From positions 1,922,001 to 1,986,000 of the forward strand of contig NZ_CP163444.1 of assembly GCF_041053105.1 (NCBI RefSeq): 64,000 nucleotides of DNA. Direction: 5' to 3'. The notes below the pieces were generated by a model. The model saw nothing but the letters and a program-made list of their open reading frames with translations. It was not told the origin of the DNA and ran no database searches. Positions 34,740 through 44,572 of this stretch are shown one piece after another; within the stretch, counting starts at the first letter, position 1; every line of letters starts with the position of its first letter. The position numbers and the translations under genes are program-made. The stretch comes from Streptomyces sp. R44. GTDB taxonomy: Bacteria; Actinomycetota; Actinomycetes; Streptomycetales; Streptomycetaceae.

Positions 34740-36850
34740 GTCGTCACCGCTTCCGGGTCGGTGGTCGGAGGCTCGGGCGGGCCGTCCGCCGGGGGCTCGG
34801 CCGAGGCCTCGGTGGTGCTGTCTGCGCGGGCCGGGCGGGTGCCGGAGGCGATCACCGCCCACAGCACCCAGACCACGCCGAGCAGGAGGCGGAGCCAGGC
34901 CGGGCTCACGGGGATGCCCGGGACCATGAGGACCGCCTTGTCGAAGGCGTCGAGCAGGGTGAGGGCGCCGAGGGCCACGGTGGTCCAGGCGAGGACGGGG
35001 CGGGTGGGGCGCAGGGCGAGGCCGATGAGCGTCCACCAGGCGCCCATGAGGAGGAGCGCGACGGCGGGGAGGGCGGTGGGGGTGAGGGCGAGGGTCGAGC
35101 CGGCGACGTCGAGGGCGAGGCCCAGGAGGCCGATGAGGGTGGCCGCGCCGGCGAGGCGGTTGCCGCGCAGTCGGCGCCACCAGAGGGCGCCGCCGGCGAG
35201 GGCCAGGACGAGGGCGGTGCCGAGGGCGAGCTGGGTCTCGACGCGCTGGAGGCCCCGGGCGCCGTACCAGTCGCAGCCGGCCGGGAGGCGGCGGGCCTGG
35301 ACGTTGTAGTCGGCGCAGACGAGGAGCTGGGCGAGTTTGACGGGTTCGCCGACGAGCCGGTCGGTGTTGCCGGAGACCTCGCCGCGGCGGGCTCCGCAGG
35401 CGGGCGGGGCGCCGGGGGTGGCGGCGCCGGCGTCGGACTGCCAGCAGTTGCCGTCGCCCTGGCCGTCCCACCAGACGTCGCTGCGGTTGGGGCGGGCGTT
35501 GCCGGCCCTGTCGACGCCGAGGTGGTTGCCGGCGTAGCGGTTGTGGTGGGAGGTGTCGGTCTGCTTGCCCCAGGCGGACTCGCCGCGGATGAAGGCGGGG
35601 ACGGCGCTGAGGAAGAAGGCGGCGCGCTGGTGGCCGTAGACCCAGTTGTCCTCGTAGAGGTTCCAGTTGCCGCCGGCGGTGATGATGCCGGTGCCGGGCG
35701 GCATCGAGATCTGGGGGCAGACGACGCCCTGTTCGTAGCCGCGGTCGACGGGCGGCTTGGCGCAGGTGCCGTCGGCGACGTACGGGTAGTAGTTCTGGTT
35801 GTTGTCGTGGATCAGGTTGCGCGCGAAGTGGGCGTGGTTCTGCGGGAGTCCGGGGTGGCCGGGGAAGGCGGAGTCCATGGAGGCGCCGCCCATGTTGTGG
35901 TCGAACTCGTTGTCGTGGACATAGACGGAGTCCCCGGCGGTGCCGGAGTAGCCGACCATGTTGTGGTGGCTGCGGCAGCCGGTGATCTCGATGGCGTAGC
36001 GGGGGACGTCGTAGCCGTGGCCGTCGTTGATGTTCGAGGCCGAGCCGGGGTAGATGCCGGAGTCGCCGTTCCCGTAGGACTCGCAGTTCTTGTAGAGGCC
36101 GTGGTCGGAGGCGAAGGTCAGGAAGCCGTACTCGTCGTTCCAGCGGGTGAGGACGTCGTCGATGACGAAGCCGTCGGCGGCGAGGACGTACAGGGAGTTG
36201 AAGGTGGTGCGCTGGGCGGTGAAGTTGCGGAAGTAGACGCCGTCGGAGCCGTCGGCGCGGATCGCGTTGAGCTTCTGGTACTTGGCGTCGACGACGACGT
36301 CGAGGCGGGAGGCGCCGGTGCCTTCGATCTGGAGGTTCTTCTTGCCGAGGATCGCGACGAGGTTCTGGTTGTGCGGGCACTGCCGCTGCTGCGCGTAGCT
36401 GAGGATCTGGTAGCCGAGCGCGGACTTCGGGGCCTTGAGGGTGGCGCAGGCGCCGGTGGGCGGCGGCAGGGAGGGCTCCTCCTCGTAGAGGCCGGGGAGG
36501 ATCGCGATGGTCATGCCGGGCCGGTCGACGGCGTCGACGGCCTGCTGGAGGTGGCGGTGGCCGCTGCCGGCGCAGCGCGCGAAGAGGGCGAGGTTGCGGG
36601 CCTTGAGGGCGGCGGGGAAGCCGGAGATCCGGCGTTCGAAGTCGGCCCGGTCGGTCTTGCAGACGAGGAGGTCGGGTTCGCCGGTGCGGAGGACCGGCAC
36701 GGTGCCGGATCCGTCGGGGAGGGTGACGGGCCGTTCCTCGTGGGCCTGGGCGAGAGGAGCGGTGAGCAGGGCCGTGGCGAGCGCCACGAGCACGACCGAG
36801 AGCACGGAGACGAATCTTCGGATCCACGAGGTCCGCGAGGTCCACGACAT
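34736..36850 (-). CDS. secreted right-handed beta-helix protein with C-terminal membrane helices
   Basis: 704 residues. Signal peptide (VSVLSVVLVALATALLTAPLAQA), a beta-helix of NosD/pectate-lyase type with ladder motifs such as DGVYFRNFTAQ, DGFVIDDVLTRWND, YAIEITGCRSHHNMVGY and VYVHDNEFDHNMGG, then five or so membrane helices at the C-terminus. Cysteines recur (CKTD, CAGSG, CATL, CPHNQN, CWQSD) and may form disulfides. The ATG at 36850 is chosen for the signal peptide position; an upstream ATG at 36961 overlaps the hmgA promoter. It is the first gene of an overlapping three-gene module. Enzymatic activity unproven. Confidence 0.78.
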   Translation of the reverse strand: MSWTSRTSWIRRFVSVLSVVLVALATALLTAPLAQAHEERPVTLPDGSGTVPVLRTGEPDLLVCKTDRADFERRISGFPAALKARNLALFARCAGSGHRHLQQAVDAVDRPGMTIAILPGLYEEEPSLPPPTGACATLKAPKSALGYQILSYAQQRQCPHNQNLVAILGKKNLQIEGTGASRLDVVVDAKYQKLNAIRADGSDGVYFRNFTAQRTTFNSLYVLAADGFVIDDVLTRWNDEYGFLTFASDHGLYKNCESYGNGDSGIYPGSASNINDGHGYDVPRYAIEITGCRSHHNMVGYSGTAGDSVYVHDNEFDHNMGGASMDSAFPGHPGLPQNHAHFARNLIHDNNQNYYPYVADGTCAKPPVDRGYEQGVVCPQISMPPGTGIITAGGNWNLYEDNWVYGHQRAAFFLSAVPAFIRGESAWGKQTDTSHHNRYAGNHLGVDRAGNARPNRSDVWWDGQGDGNCWQSDAGAATPGAPPACGARRGEVSGNTDRLVGEPVKLAQLLVCADYNVQARRLPAGCDWYGARGLQRVETQLALGTALVLALAGGALWWRRLRGNRLAGAATLIGLLGLALDVAGSTLALTPTALPAVALLLMGAWWTLIGLALRPTRPVLAWTTVALGALTLLDAFDKAVLMVPGIPVSPAWLRLLLGVVWVLWAVIASGTRPARADSTTEASAEPPADGPPEPPTTDPEAVTT

Positions 36851-36929
36851 GGGCGTGAGAGTAGAGGAATGTTCACCTTTTTGGACCCCTCGTGCACGGA
36901 CCGAACGGCCACCGGAGATCGGCGCCCCG

Positions 36930-36958
36930 TTGACGTAGGCCGCGCGGAATCCTACGGT
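36930..36958 (+). promoter_or_regulatory. hmgA promoter
   Basis: TTGACG (36930-36935), a 17-bp spacer and TACGGT (36953-36958) form a good vegetative promoter, with an expected start near 36965 and the hmgA ATG at 37001. The -10 and start site lie inside the inverted repeat at 36946-36973. Confidence 0.7.
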
Positions 36959-36973
36959 CATCCATAGGATTCC
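36946..36973. promoter_or_regulatory. operator: GGAATCCTA-N10-TAGGATTCC
   Basis: Perfect 9-bp arms covering the -10 element and start site of hmgA, an arrangement suited to repression. The GntR encoded behind hmgA is the most likely binder. Confidence 0.75.
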
Positions 36974-37000
36974 CTTGCGGGCTCAGGACAGGAGCGGTCG

Positions 37001-38314
37001 ATGACCACGGAGCAGGCCAGGAAGACGGCCGAGGCGCTCACCTACAGCACCGGTTTCGGCAACGAGCACAGCTCGGAGGCGGTCCCCGGCGCACTGCCGG
37101 ACGGCCGTAACTCGCCGCAGCGCGCCCCCCTCGGCCTCTACGCCGAGCAGCTCAGCGGCAGCGCCTTCACCGAGCCGCGGTCCCACAACCGCCGCTCCTG
37201 GCTCTACCGGATCCGCCCCTCGGCCGCGCACCCGCCGTTCACCCGGATCGACAACGGCACCCTCACGGGCGCCCCCTTCACCGAGACGGTGCCCGACCCC
37301 AACCGGCTGCGCTGGAACCCGCTGCCCGAGCCGGCGCCCGGCACCGACTGGCTGGACGGACTGTGGACCCTCGGCGGCAACGGCGACGCGACGCAGCGCA
37401 CGGGCATGGCCGTGCACCTCTACCACGCCAACGCCTCCATGGAGCGGGTCTTCGGCGACGCCGACGGCGAGCTGCTGATCGTCCCGGAGCGCGGCGGTCT
37501 CCTCCTCCGCACCGAGCTGGGCCTGCTGGCCGCCCACCCGGGCGAGGTGGCGCTGATCCCGCGCGGCGTCCGCTTCCGCGTCGAGCTGCTCGACGAGACG
37601 GCCCGCGGTTACGTCTGCGAGAACTACGGTGCCCCGTTCCAGCTCCCCGACCTCGGCCCGATCGGCGCCAACGGTCTCGCCAACGCCCGTGACTTCCGCG
37701 CCCCGGTCGCCGCCTACGAGGACGTCGAAGGCCCGGTCGAGGTGGTCAACAAGTACTGCGGCAACCTCTGGTCGGCGACGTACGGCCACTCGCCGCTCGA
37801 CGTCGTCGCCTGGCACGGCAACCACACCCCGTACGTCTACGACCTGCGCCGCTTCAACGTCATCGGCACCATCTCGTACGACCACCCGGACCCGTCGATC
37901 TTCACGGTCCTCACCTCGCCCTCCGACACCCCGGGGCTCGCCGGCGTCGACTTCGTGGTCTTCGCTCCGCGCTGGCTGGTCGGCGAGGACACCTTCCGCC
38001 CGCCGTACTTCCACCGGAACGTGATGAGCGAGTACATGGGCCTCATCGAGGGCGCCTACGACGCCAAGGCCGAGGGGTTCGTGCCCGGCGGCGGGTCGCT
38101 GCACAACATGATGTCCGCGCACGGCCCCGACCGGGAGACCTTCGACAAGGCGAGCGCCGCCGAGCTGAAGCCGCAGAAGATCGACGACGGTCTCGCCTTC
38201 ATGTTCGAGACCCGCTGGCCGGTGACCGCGACCCCGCAGGCCGCGACCGCCGACCATCTGCAGAAGGGATACGACGACGTATGGCAGGGTCTTGAGCGCC
38301 ACTTCCGGCCGTAG
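37001..38314 (+). CDS. hmgA: homogentisate 1,2-dioxygenase
   Basis: 437 residues, the normal length. The opening [20 protein letters not shown] is highly characteristic. Iron ligands are H338 and E344 in [14 protein letters not shown] and H374 in MMSAHGPD. It opens homogentisate to maleylacetoacetate in tyrosine/phenylalanine breakdown, in the cytosol. SD AGGAG precedes the ATG at 37001. A promoter with an overlapping 9-bp inverted repeat lies upstream, and a GntR gene follows 40 bp later in the same direction, suggesting feedback control. Confidence 0.97.
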   Translation: MTTEQARKTAEALTYSTGFGNEHSSEAVPGALPDGRNSPQRAPLGLYAEQLSGSAFTEPRSHNRRSWLYRIRPSAAHPPFTRIDNGTLTGAPFTETVPDPNRLRWNPLPEPAPGTDWLDGLWTLGGNGDATQRTGMAVHLYHANASMERVFGDADGELLIVPERGGLLLRTELGLLAAHPGEVALIPRGVRFRVELLDETARGYVCENYGAPFQLPDLGPIGANGLANARDFRAPVAAYEDVEGPVEVVNKYCGNLWSATYGHSPLDVVAWHGNHTPYVYDLRRFNVIGTISYDHPDPSIFTVLTSPSDTPGLAGVDFVVFAPRWLVGEDTFRPPYFHRNVMSEYMGLIEGAYDAKAEGFVPGGGSLHNMMSAHGPDRETFDKASAAELKPQKIDDGLAFMFETRWPVTATPQAATADHLQKGYDDVWQGLERHFRP

Positions 38315-38354
38315 TGTCTCGGCCGTAAGCCCGTAGCCTTCGTACGGAGAACCC

Positions 38355-39104
38355 GTGACCGCCTTCGCTCCCGACTCGCTGGTCCTGAACCGCAAGCTGC
38401 CGCTCTGGTATCAGGTCTCGCAGTCGCTGCGCGCCTCGATACTGGGCCGCACGCCCGACGCCTCGCTGCGGCTGCCCACCGAGGAGCAGCTCGCCACCCA
38501 CTACGGCGTGAGCGTGCTGACCATGCGCCAGGCCCTCAAGGAACTGGAGGAGGAGGGCCTGATCAGCCGGCACCGGCGGCGCGGGACCTTCATCGAGCCG
38601 GGCGCGCGGCGGTCCACCCCGCGCCGGCTGCTCGGTTCGATCGACGCGATCGTGGCCCAGCAGTCGGGCGAGCGGACGACGGTCCTCGGGCACGGCACGG
38701 AGCCGGTGCCGGGTGAGCTCGCGGAGTACTTCCCGGACGTGCCGGAGGTCGTGGCGTACCGGCGGCTGCGCAGCGACGGGGAGAGCGGCGAGCCGACGAA
38801 CTGGGCGGAGAACGCGGTACGGCCCGAGCTCGCCGCCGCGATCGATCCGGCCGATCTGGAGCGCTGGCCGATGACGAAGGTGCTGCGGGACGTGGTCGGG
38901 GTGCGGATCAGCCGCATCACGGACACGGTCGAGGCCCGTCTCGCGGACCCGGAGACGGCGGGACTCCTCCAGGTCCCGCTGCTCTCCCCGATCCTGCACT
39001 ACACCGGCGTGACGTACGACGAGGACGGCCGGGTCGTCGACGTGGCCCGCATCCGCTACCGGGGCGACCGCTTCTCCTTCACGGTCACGGTCGAGGCGCA
39101 CTGA
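38355..39104 (+). CDS. GntR/HutC family regulator, probably of hmgA
   Basis: 249 residues. Winged helix at the N-terminus (LWYQVSQSLRASILG, PTEEQLATHYGVSVLTMRQA, RRRGTFIEPG) followed by a UTRA ligand-binding domain. GTG start with GGAG 5 bp upstream. Located just after hmgA and probably cotranscribed; the palindrome in the hmgA promoter is a plausible target, with an aromatic catabolite as effector. This link is inference from position. Confidence 0.9.
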   Translation: MTAFAPDSLVLNRKLPLWYQVSQSLRASILGRTPDASLRLPTEEQLATHYGVSVLTMRQALKELEEEGLISRHRRRGTFIEPGARRSTPRRLLGSIDAIVAQQSGERTTVLGHGTEPVPGELAEYFPDVPEVVAYRRLRSDGESGEPTNWAENAVRPELAAAIDPADLERWPMTKVLRDVVGVRISRITDTVEARLADPETAGLLQVPLLSPILHYTGVTYDEDGRVVDVARIRYRGDRFSFTVTVEAH

Positions 39105-39110
39105 GGCCCA

Positions 39111-39139
39111 CCCGTCGGCGGTGCTGCACCGCCGACGGG
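39111..39139 (+). terminator. hairpin terminator after GntR gene
   Basis: CCCGTCGGCGGTG pairs perfectly with CACCGCCGACGGG around a 3-nt loop, 7 bp after the stop. Confidence 0.82.
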
Positions 39140-39182
39140 GCCCCGGTGCGGCCGGCGCTGGCCCCGTACGGACGGCGCTCGT

Positions 39183-39188
39183 TAGCAT
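39183..39188 (+). promoter_or_regulatory. -10 element TAGCAT
   Basis: TAGCAT ends 7 bp before the GTG at 39196. It overlaps an in-frame ATG at 39187, which argues that the GTG is the true, leaderless start. Confidence 0.4.
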
Positions 39189-39195
39189 GCGGGGC

Positions 39196-40449
39196 GTGAC
39201 GGAAGCCCCCCGAACGGAATCCCCGCGAACCGGATCCCCCCGATCGGAATCCCCCGGTACCGCCGACGACGCGCCCCTCCTCGACGAGCTGATGCCGTGG
39301 TCCGTGGCCCCGCTGCGGTTCGGGCGGTCCTGGATCGTCGCCCCCGACACCCGCACCCTGCGGATCCGCTGGGACCGGCTCGTGGCCGCCGAGGGCGCCG
39401 AGCGCGAGGCGCTGTTCCGGCCGAGCCGGGCGCGGACCCAGGCGAGCGCGGTGGGCGCGCTGCCCGGGCAGCGGACCGGCACCGCGCGGTTCGCACGCGA
39501 GTCGGGGCCGTGCCCGGATCCGGTGCGGGTGGCGCACGGGCCGTTCGACGAGCAGTGGCTGCTGCCGGACCACCGGCTGATCGACACCGCCCGCCCGGAG
39601 CTGTGGCGGGTCGCCGGGGAGCCGCAGCTCTTCGCCGTCGAGCAGGGGTACGTGCCGGGGGCGGCGGGACCCGCGCTCCTGGTGACGGCGGCGCTTCCGG
39701 AGGGCCGGTCCCCGGCGGGCCGGCCGGGCCGCATCCGGCCGCTGTTCCGGCGCCCCGGCGGCCGGGAGCCCAATCTCGCGCCCGGCCTCCTCGACTTCCT
39801 CGGGAAGCGGTACGGGTGCGCGGTCGACGCCCATGACTGGCTGGCGTGGACGGTGGCCGCGGCCCTCCCCTCCCCCGCCGGCTGCCGTGTCCCGCTCCCC
39901 GCGGACCCGGATGTGTGGGCGTCGGGCGTGGCGCTCGGCCGGGAGCTCGCCGATGTGCAGCTGCGCGGAGCCCTCAGCGGGACGAGGCCCCGGCTGCCGG
40001 GCGGGCGCCGGCCCTATGTGCGTGCGGCGGTCCCGGCGCGGCCGGCGGCGATGGCGTACGACTCCGAGAGCGAGGTGCTCGACGTCGGCGGGGGCCTGCT
40101 CTCCCCCGTACCGGCGGAGGCCTGGGAGTACCGGGTCGGCGGGGTGCGGGTCCTGGAGCAGTGGTTCGCGCACCGGACGGCCCCGGCGGAGCCCGGCTCG
40201 CTGGAGGCGATCGTGCCGGCCGCCTGGCCGCAGGAGTGGACCTCGGAGCTGCTGGAGCTGGTCACGGTGCTCGCGCTGCTCGGTGCGCGGGAGCCGGAGC
40301 GCGCGGCGCTCGGAGCCGAAGCCGGGTGCCTCGGCAGGGCGGAGCTCGGCGCGGCCGGGGTTCTTCCCGCGCCGTCCTGGTCCCGCCGCCCCGCCTCCGT
40401 ACTGGACCATCAGGAGGAGGGCCCGGAGGGCCAGTTCATGCTTCTGTGA
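39196..40449 (+). CDS. type ISP restriction/modification-like C-terminal domain protein, stand-alone
   Basis: 417 residues. The N-terminal ~20 residues are a low-complexity TESPRTGSPRSESP tract. The rest matches what is annotated in Streptomyces as the type ISP (LlaBIII-type) restriction enzyme specificity domain: DELMPWSVAPLRFGRSWIVA, GPFDEQWLLPDHRLIDTARP, RRPGGREPNLAPGLLDFLG, VGGVRVLEQWF and the ending SVLDHQEEGPEGQF. No nuclease, helicase or methyltransferase motif is present, so it cannot act as a complete enzyme. This stand-alone form is, as I recall, common across the genus, suggesting another role. It overlaps the convergent TetR gene by 14 bp. Confidence 0.75.
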   Translation: MTEAPRTESPRTGSPRSESPGTADDAPLLDELMPWSVAPLRFGRSWIVAPDTRTLRIRWDRLVAAEGAEREALFRPSRARTQASAVGALPGQRTGTARFARESGPCPDPVRVAHGPFDEQWLLPDHRLIDTARPELWRVAGEPQLFAVEQGYVPGAAGPALLVTAALPEGRSPAGRPGRIRPLFRRPGGREPNLAPGLLDFLGKRYGCAVDAHDWLAWTVAAALPSPAGCRVPLPADPDVWASGVALGRELADVQLRGALSGTRPRLPGGRRPYVRAAVPARPAAMAYDSESEVLDVGGGLLSPVPAEAWEYRVGGVRVLEQWFAHRTAPAEPGSLEAIVPAAWPQEWTSELLELVTVLALLGAREPERAALGAEAGCLGRAELGAAGVLPAPSWSRRPASVLDHQEEGPEGQFMLL

Positions 40450-41179
40450 CCGACGCTCCCGGCACCGGGGGGTCGAAGGAGTCGAGGAGCCGGGCGATGG
40501 TCATCGCGAAGATCTCGTCGGCGTCGACGGGGGCGGCGGGGGCCTCGGCGAGCAGGGCGGCGAGGTGCGGGTACCGGCCGGTCGCCACCTGTCCCATGAG
40601 GTAGGCGCCGCGCACCGCCTGTTCCTCCGCCTCGGACCAGGGCAGTCCGCGGGCGCGTTCGGCGATGGCCTGCTCGTTGGCGACGGTCGCCATGACCGTG
40701 CCGTTGACCATGGCGATCAGCTGCATCTTGAGCCCGGGGGGCGCGTCGAGCGGGGCGAGGCAGCCGAGGCACCACTCCAGGAAGCGCAGGGCGTTGGGGC
40801 TGAAGCCGTAGGCGGTGGTCATCACCCGGGCCAGCCAGGGGTGGCGGTACATGATCGCGCGGCTCTGGTGGGCGATCGCGGTCATGTCGGCGCGCCAGTC
40901 GCCGCTGGGCTCCGCGGGGAGCTCGTACTCCCCGCTGGCCGCGTCGACCATCAGCTCGTACAGGTCCTCCTTGCGGGGGACGTAGTTGTAGAGCGACATG
41001 GTGCCGCAGCCGAGTTCGGCGGCGACACGGCGCATGGAGACCGCGTCGATGCCGTCGGCGTCGGCGATGCGGACGGCCGCGGCCACGATGTCCCGCCGGC
41101 TGTAGGCCGGTTTCGGGCCGCGGCCCGCGCGCTCGGGCCGCGCCCAGATCACTTCCGGTTCGGCCGCTCGGCCCGCCAT
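40436..41179 (-). CDS. TetR family regulator of the ABC exporter
   Basis: 247 residues. HTH at about 25-70 (YSRRDIVAAAVRIADADGID, then AAELGCGTMSLYNYVPRKED) and a TetR_C_1-type effector domain, the same class as many TetR proteins that control drug exporters. It is divergent from the DrrAB-type ABC genes with only 63 bp between, where an almost perfect palindrome overlaps both promoters. The effector is probably the exported compound. Confidence 0.93.
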   Translation of the reverse strand: MAGRAAEPEVIWARPERAGRGPKPAYSRRDIVAAAVRIADADGIDAVSMRRVAAELGCGTMSLYNYVPRKEDLYELMVDAASGEYELPAEPSGDWRADMTAIAHQSRAIMYRHPWLARVMTTAYGFSPNALRFLEWCLGCLAPLDAPPGLKMQLIAMVNGTVMATVANEQAIAERARGLPWSEAEEQAVRGAYLMGQVATGRYPHLAALLAEAPAAPVDADEIFAMTIARLLDSFDPPVPGASVTEA

Positions 41180-41206
41180 GGATCATCACCTCGCCCTCCA
41201 TCGTAG

Positions 41207-41236
41207 TTACGTACGCCGTACGTAGTGGGGTATGGT
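41207..41236 (+). promoter_or_regulatory. promoter of the ABC exporter operon, leaderless
   Basis: TTACGT (41207-41212), 18-bp spacer, TATGGT (41231-41236), then 6 bp to the ATG at 41243, so the mRNA should start at the ATG. No SD is present. Confidence 0.6.
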
Positions 41237-41242
41237 CGCGCC

Positions 41243-41267
<25 letters not shown>
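41208..41267. promoter_or_regulatory. pair of TetR operators flanking the ABC start codon
   Basis: TACGTACGCCGTACGTA (41208-41224, 8-bp arms) and TACGTACGCTGTACTTA (41251-41267) agree at 15 of 17 bases. The first lies across the -35/spacer, the second inside the coding start. Both repression of initiation and a roadblock are possible. Confidence 0.75.
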
Positions 41268-42177
<910 letters not shown>

Positions 42178-42181
<4 letters not shown>

Positions 42182-42954
42182 GCGCCCTCGTGCACGACGG
42201 GACCGCCGTCCTCGGCCGCCACCTCCACCGGATCCGGCACGCGCCCGCGATCACCGTCCTGACGCAGACGATGCCGATCGTCTTCCTGCTGTTCTTCGGA
42301 TACGTCTTCGGCAGCGCCCTCGCCGCGCCCGGCGCCGAGTACCGGGCCTTCCTGGTGCCCGGCCTGCTCGTGGCGACGGCGGCGGGCGGCCTGATGACGG
42401 GCATGCTCCAGGCCGCGCAGGACGCGCACCGGGGCGTCATGGACCGCTTCCGCACCCTGCCGGTGAGCCGGGCCGCCGTCCCCCTCGGACAGGCCCTCGC
42501 CGACCTCCTCGCGAGCGCCGTCGGCACGGTCCCGCTGCTCCTGGTCGGCCTCGCCATGGGCTGGCGGATCGAGGGCACGCTCCCCGAGGCCCTGGGCGCC
42601 TTCGGCCTGCTGCTGCTCTTCCGCTTCGCGACGACCTGGATCGGCATCCTGCTCGGCCTTGCCTCGAAGAGCGAGGAGGCGGCCGGGCAGCTGGGCAGCG
42701 CCGCGTTCATGCTGCCGCTGCTCTCCAACGCGTACATCCCCACCGACGGCCTGCCCGGCTGGCTGCGGACGGTCGCCGAGTGGAACCCCATCTCGGCGGT
42801 CACCACGGCGGTCCGCGAGCTCTTCGGCAACACGCCGGTCCCGGCGGACGCGGCCTGGCCGGTGGCCCACCCGGTCGCGGGCGCGCTGCTCTGGTCCCTC
42901 GGCCTCGTCGCCGTCTTCGCCCCGCTCGCGGTGCGCAGGTACGCCCGGGGGTGA
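42178..42954 (+). CDS. DrrB-type ABC-2 permease
   Basis: 258 residues, six helices. ABC-2 features include GMLQAAQDAHRGVMDRFRTL after helix 2 and the end-of-domain AEWNPISAVTTAVRELFG. GTG start at 42178 overlaps the ATPase stop, giving a coupled two-gene exporter. Substrate unknown. Confidence 0.93.
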
Positions 42955-43003
42955 CGCACCCCCTGATGACAAGGACCGGCCGGGCACGGTAGGCAGAACG
43001 GTC

Positions 43004-44200
43004 ATGAGCACCCAGCCACTCCCCCTCGCCGGGGTCACCGTCGTCGCCGTCGAGCAGGCCGTCGCCGCCCCCTTCGCCACCCGCCAGCTCGCCGACCTCG
43101 GCGCCCGCGTCGTCAAGATCGAGCGCCCCGACGGCGGGGACTTCGCCCGCGGGTACGACACCGCCGCCCGAGGTCTCGCCTCCCACTTCGTGTGGTGCAA
43201 CCGCGGCAAGGAGTCGGTGGCGGTCGACCTCAAGGACCCCCGCGGCCTGGCGCTCGTCCGGAAGATGGTGGCCGGCGCCGACGTCTTCGTGCAGAACCTC
43301 GCCCAGGGCGCGGCGGCCCGCCTCGGTCTCGACGCCGCCACCCTGTGCGCCGCGCACCCGTGGCTGATCGCGGTGGACGTCTCGGGGTACGGGGCGGAGG
43401 GACCGTACGCGCACAAGCGGGCCTACGACATGCTCGTCCAGTGCGAGGCGGGGCTCGTGTCGGTGACCGGCACACCCGAACAGCCCGTCAAGTCGGGGAT
43501 CCCGGCCGCCGACATCGCGGCCGGGATGTACGCCTTCTCCGGCGTCCTCGCGGCCCTCGTCCGGCGCGGCACGACCGGCCGGGGCGGTCCGGTGGAGGTC
43601 TCCCTGCTCGACTCGCTGGCCGAGTGGATGGGGCATCCGCTGCACCACGGGATGCACGGGGGCACTCCCCCGGCGCGCACGGGGCTCGCGCACGCGGTGA
43701 TCGCGCCGTACGACGCCTATCCGACGGCGGACGGCGGCCTGGTCCTGCTCTCCGTGCAGAACGACCGGGAGTGGCGGCGGCTCGCCGAGCAGGTCCTCGG
43801 CCGGCCCGAGCTGGCCGAGGACCCGGAGTTCGCGACGAACACGGCCCGGGTGGCGGGGCGCGGGGCGACGGACGCGGTGGTCGCGGCGGCGCTCGCCCCG
43901 CTGACGGCGGACGAGGCGCTGGCCCGGCTGGACGCGGCGGGCATCGCCTGCGCCCGGCTCAACTCGGTGGCGGAGCTGGCGGACCATCCGCAGCTGACGG
44001 CGCGTGACCGCTGGCGGTCGGTGGAGTCGCCGGTGGGGCCGCTGCGTTCGCTGCTGCCGCCGATCGTGTTCCCGGACGGGCCGGAGCCCCGGATGGACCG
44101 CATCCCGGCGCTCGGCCAGGACACGGACGAGGTGCTCGCCGAGCTCGGGGTGCCGGAGGCGGAGGTGAAGGAGCTGCGGGGCGCGGGGGTGATCGCCTGA
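43004..44200 (+). CDS. family III CoA-transferase (CaiB/BaiF)
   Basis: 398 residues. The N-terminal VVAVEQAVAAPFATRQLADLGARVVKIERPDGGDFAR signature (split here by domain) is typical; the catalytic Asp is D142 in KRAYDMLVQCEAG, followed by GIPAADIAAGMYAF. Members move CoA between carboxylates. It starts 49 bp after the permease gene and may be cotranscribed, though no functional link is evident. Substrate unknown. Confidence 0.93.
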   Translation: MSTQPLPLAGVTVVAVEQAVAAPFATRQLADLGARVVKIERPDGGDFARGYDTAARGLASHFVWCNRGKESVAVDLKDPRGLALVRKMVAGADVFVQNLAQGAAARLGLDAATLCAAHPWLIAVDVSGYGAEGPYAHKRAYDMLVQCEAGLVSVTGTPEQPVKSGIPAADIAAGMYAFSGVLAALVRRGTTGRGGPVEVSLLDSLAEWMGHPLHHGMHGGTPPARTGLAHAVIAPYDAYPTADGGLVLLSVQNDREWRRLAEQVLGRPELAEDPEFATNTARVAGRGATDAVVAAALAPLTADEALARLDAAGIACARLNSVAELADHPQLTARDRWRSVESPVGPLRSLLPPIVFPDGPEPRMDRIPALGQDTDEVLAELGVPEAEVKELRGAGVIA

Positions 44201-44235
44201 CGGGAAGGGGTGTACGGCTTCCGGGCACGACGGAG

Positions 44236-44263
44236 CGCCGGACGGGCGGGGACACGTCCGGCG
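44236..44263 (+). terminator. hairpin after CoA-transferase gene
   Basis: CGCCGGACG and CGTCCGGCG pair perfectly with a 10-nt loop, 35 bp after the stop codon and before the convergent small gene. Confidence 0.65.
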
Positions 44264-44299
44264 GGGTCGTGGTCGGGGCCGTTCGGGCGGCCGCAGGCC

Positions 44300-44572
44300 C
44301 TAGCGGCGCGTGCCGAAGAGCGAGCGGCGCAGGCGGCGGAGCGGGGCGAAGAGCGAGACCCGCGCGCTGCGGCTGCGGTGACTGTGCACCGGCACCTCAC
44401 GCGTACGCGTCGTCAGTTCCCGCATGAGCAGCGTCGCCTCGGCCACGTCGCGCTGCGGCACGGCGGGGCCGCCGAGCACCGCGAGATGGCGGTCGAGCCG
44501 CGAACTGGTCGCGCTGCTCCCGCAGGTGATGGCAGGCACTCGCGGCCTGCTGCGCATTGCTATCTGTTCCAT
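44300..44572 (-). CDS. small conserved hypothetical protein
   Basis: 90 residues, basic, with no signal or membrane helix. The sequence opens MEQIAMRSRPRVPAITCGSS and includes LDRHLAVLGGPAVPQRDVAE, which I recall as a recurring small Streptomyces protein; the C-terminus is Arg-rich. GGGAG sits 5 bp before the ATG at 44572, a good SD. Function unknown. Upstream on its strand is a 321-bp gap shared with the pseudokinase gene. Confidence 0.65.
   Translation of the reverse strand: MEQIAMRSRPRVPAITCGSSATSSRLDRHLAVLGGPAVPQRDVAEATLLMRELTTRTREVPVHSHRSRSARVSLFAPLRRLRRSLFGTRR

Noticed and set aside
33753..36845. A 1030-codon frame fusing the lipoprotein to an upstream segment
   Set aside because: The upstream part is an out-of-frame shadow of the beta-helix gene; the ATGA junction at 34736-34739 gives the lipoprotein start.
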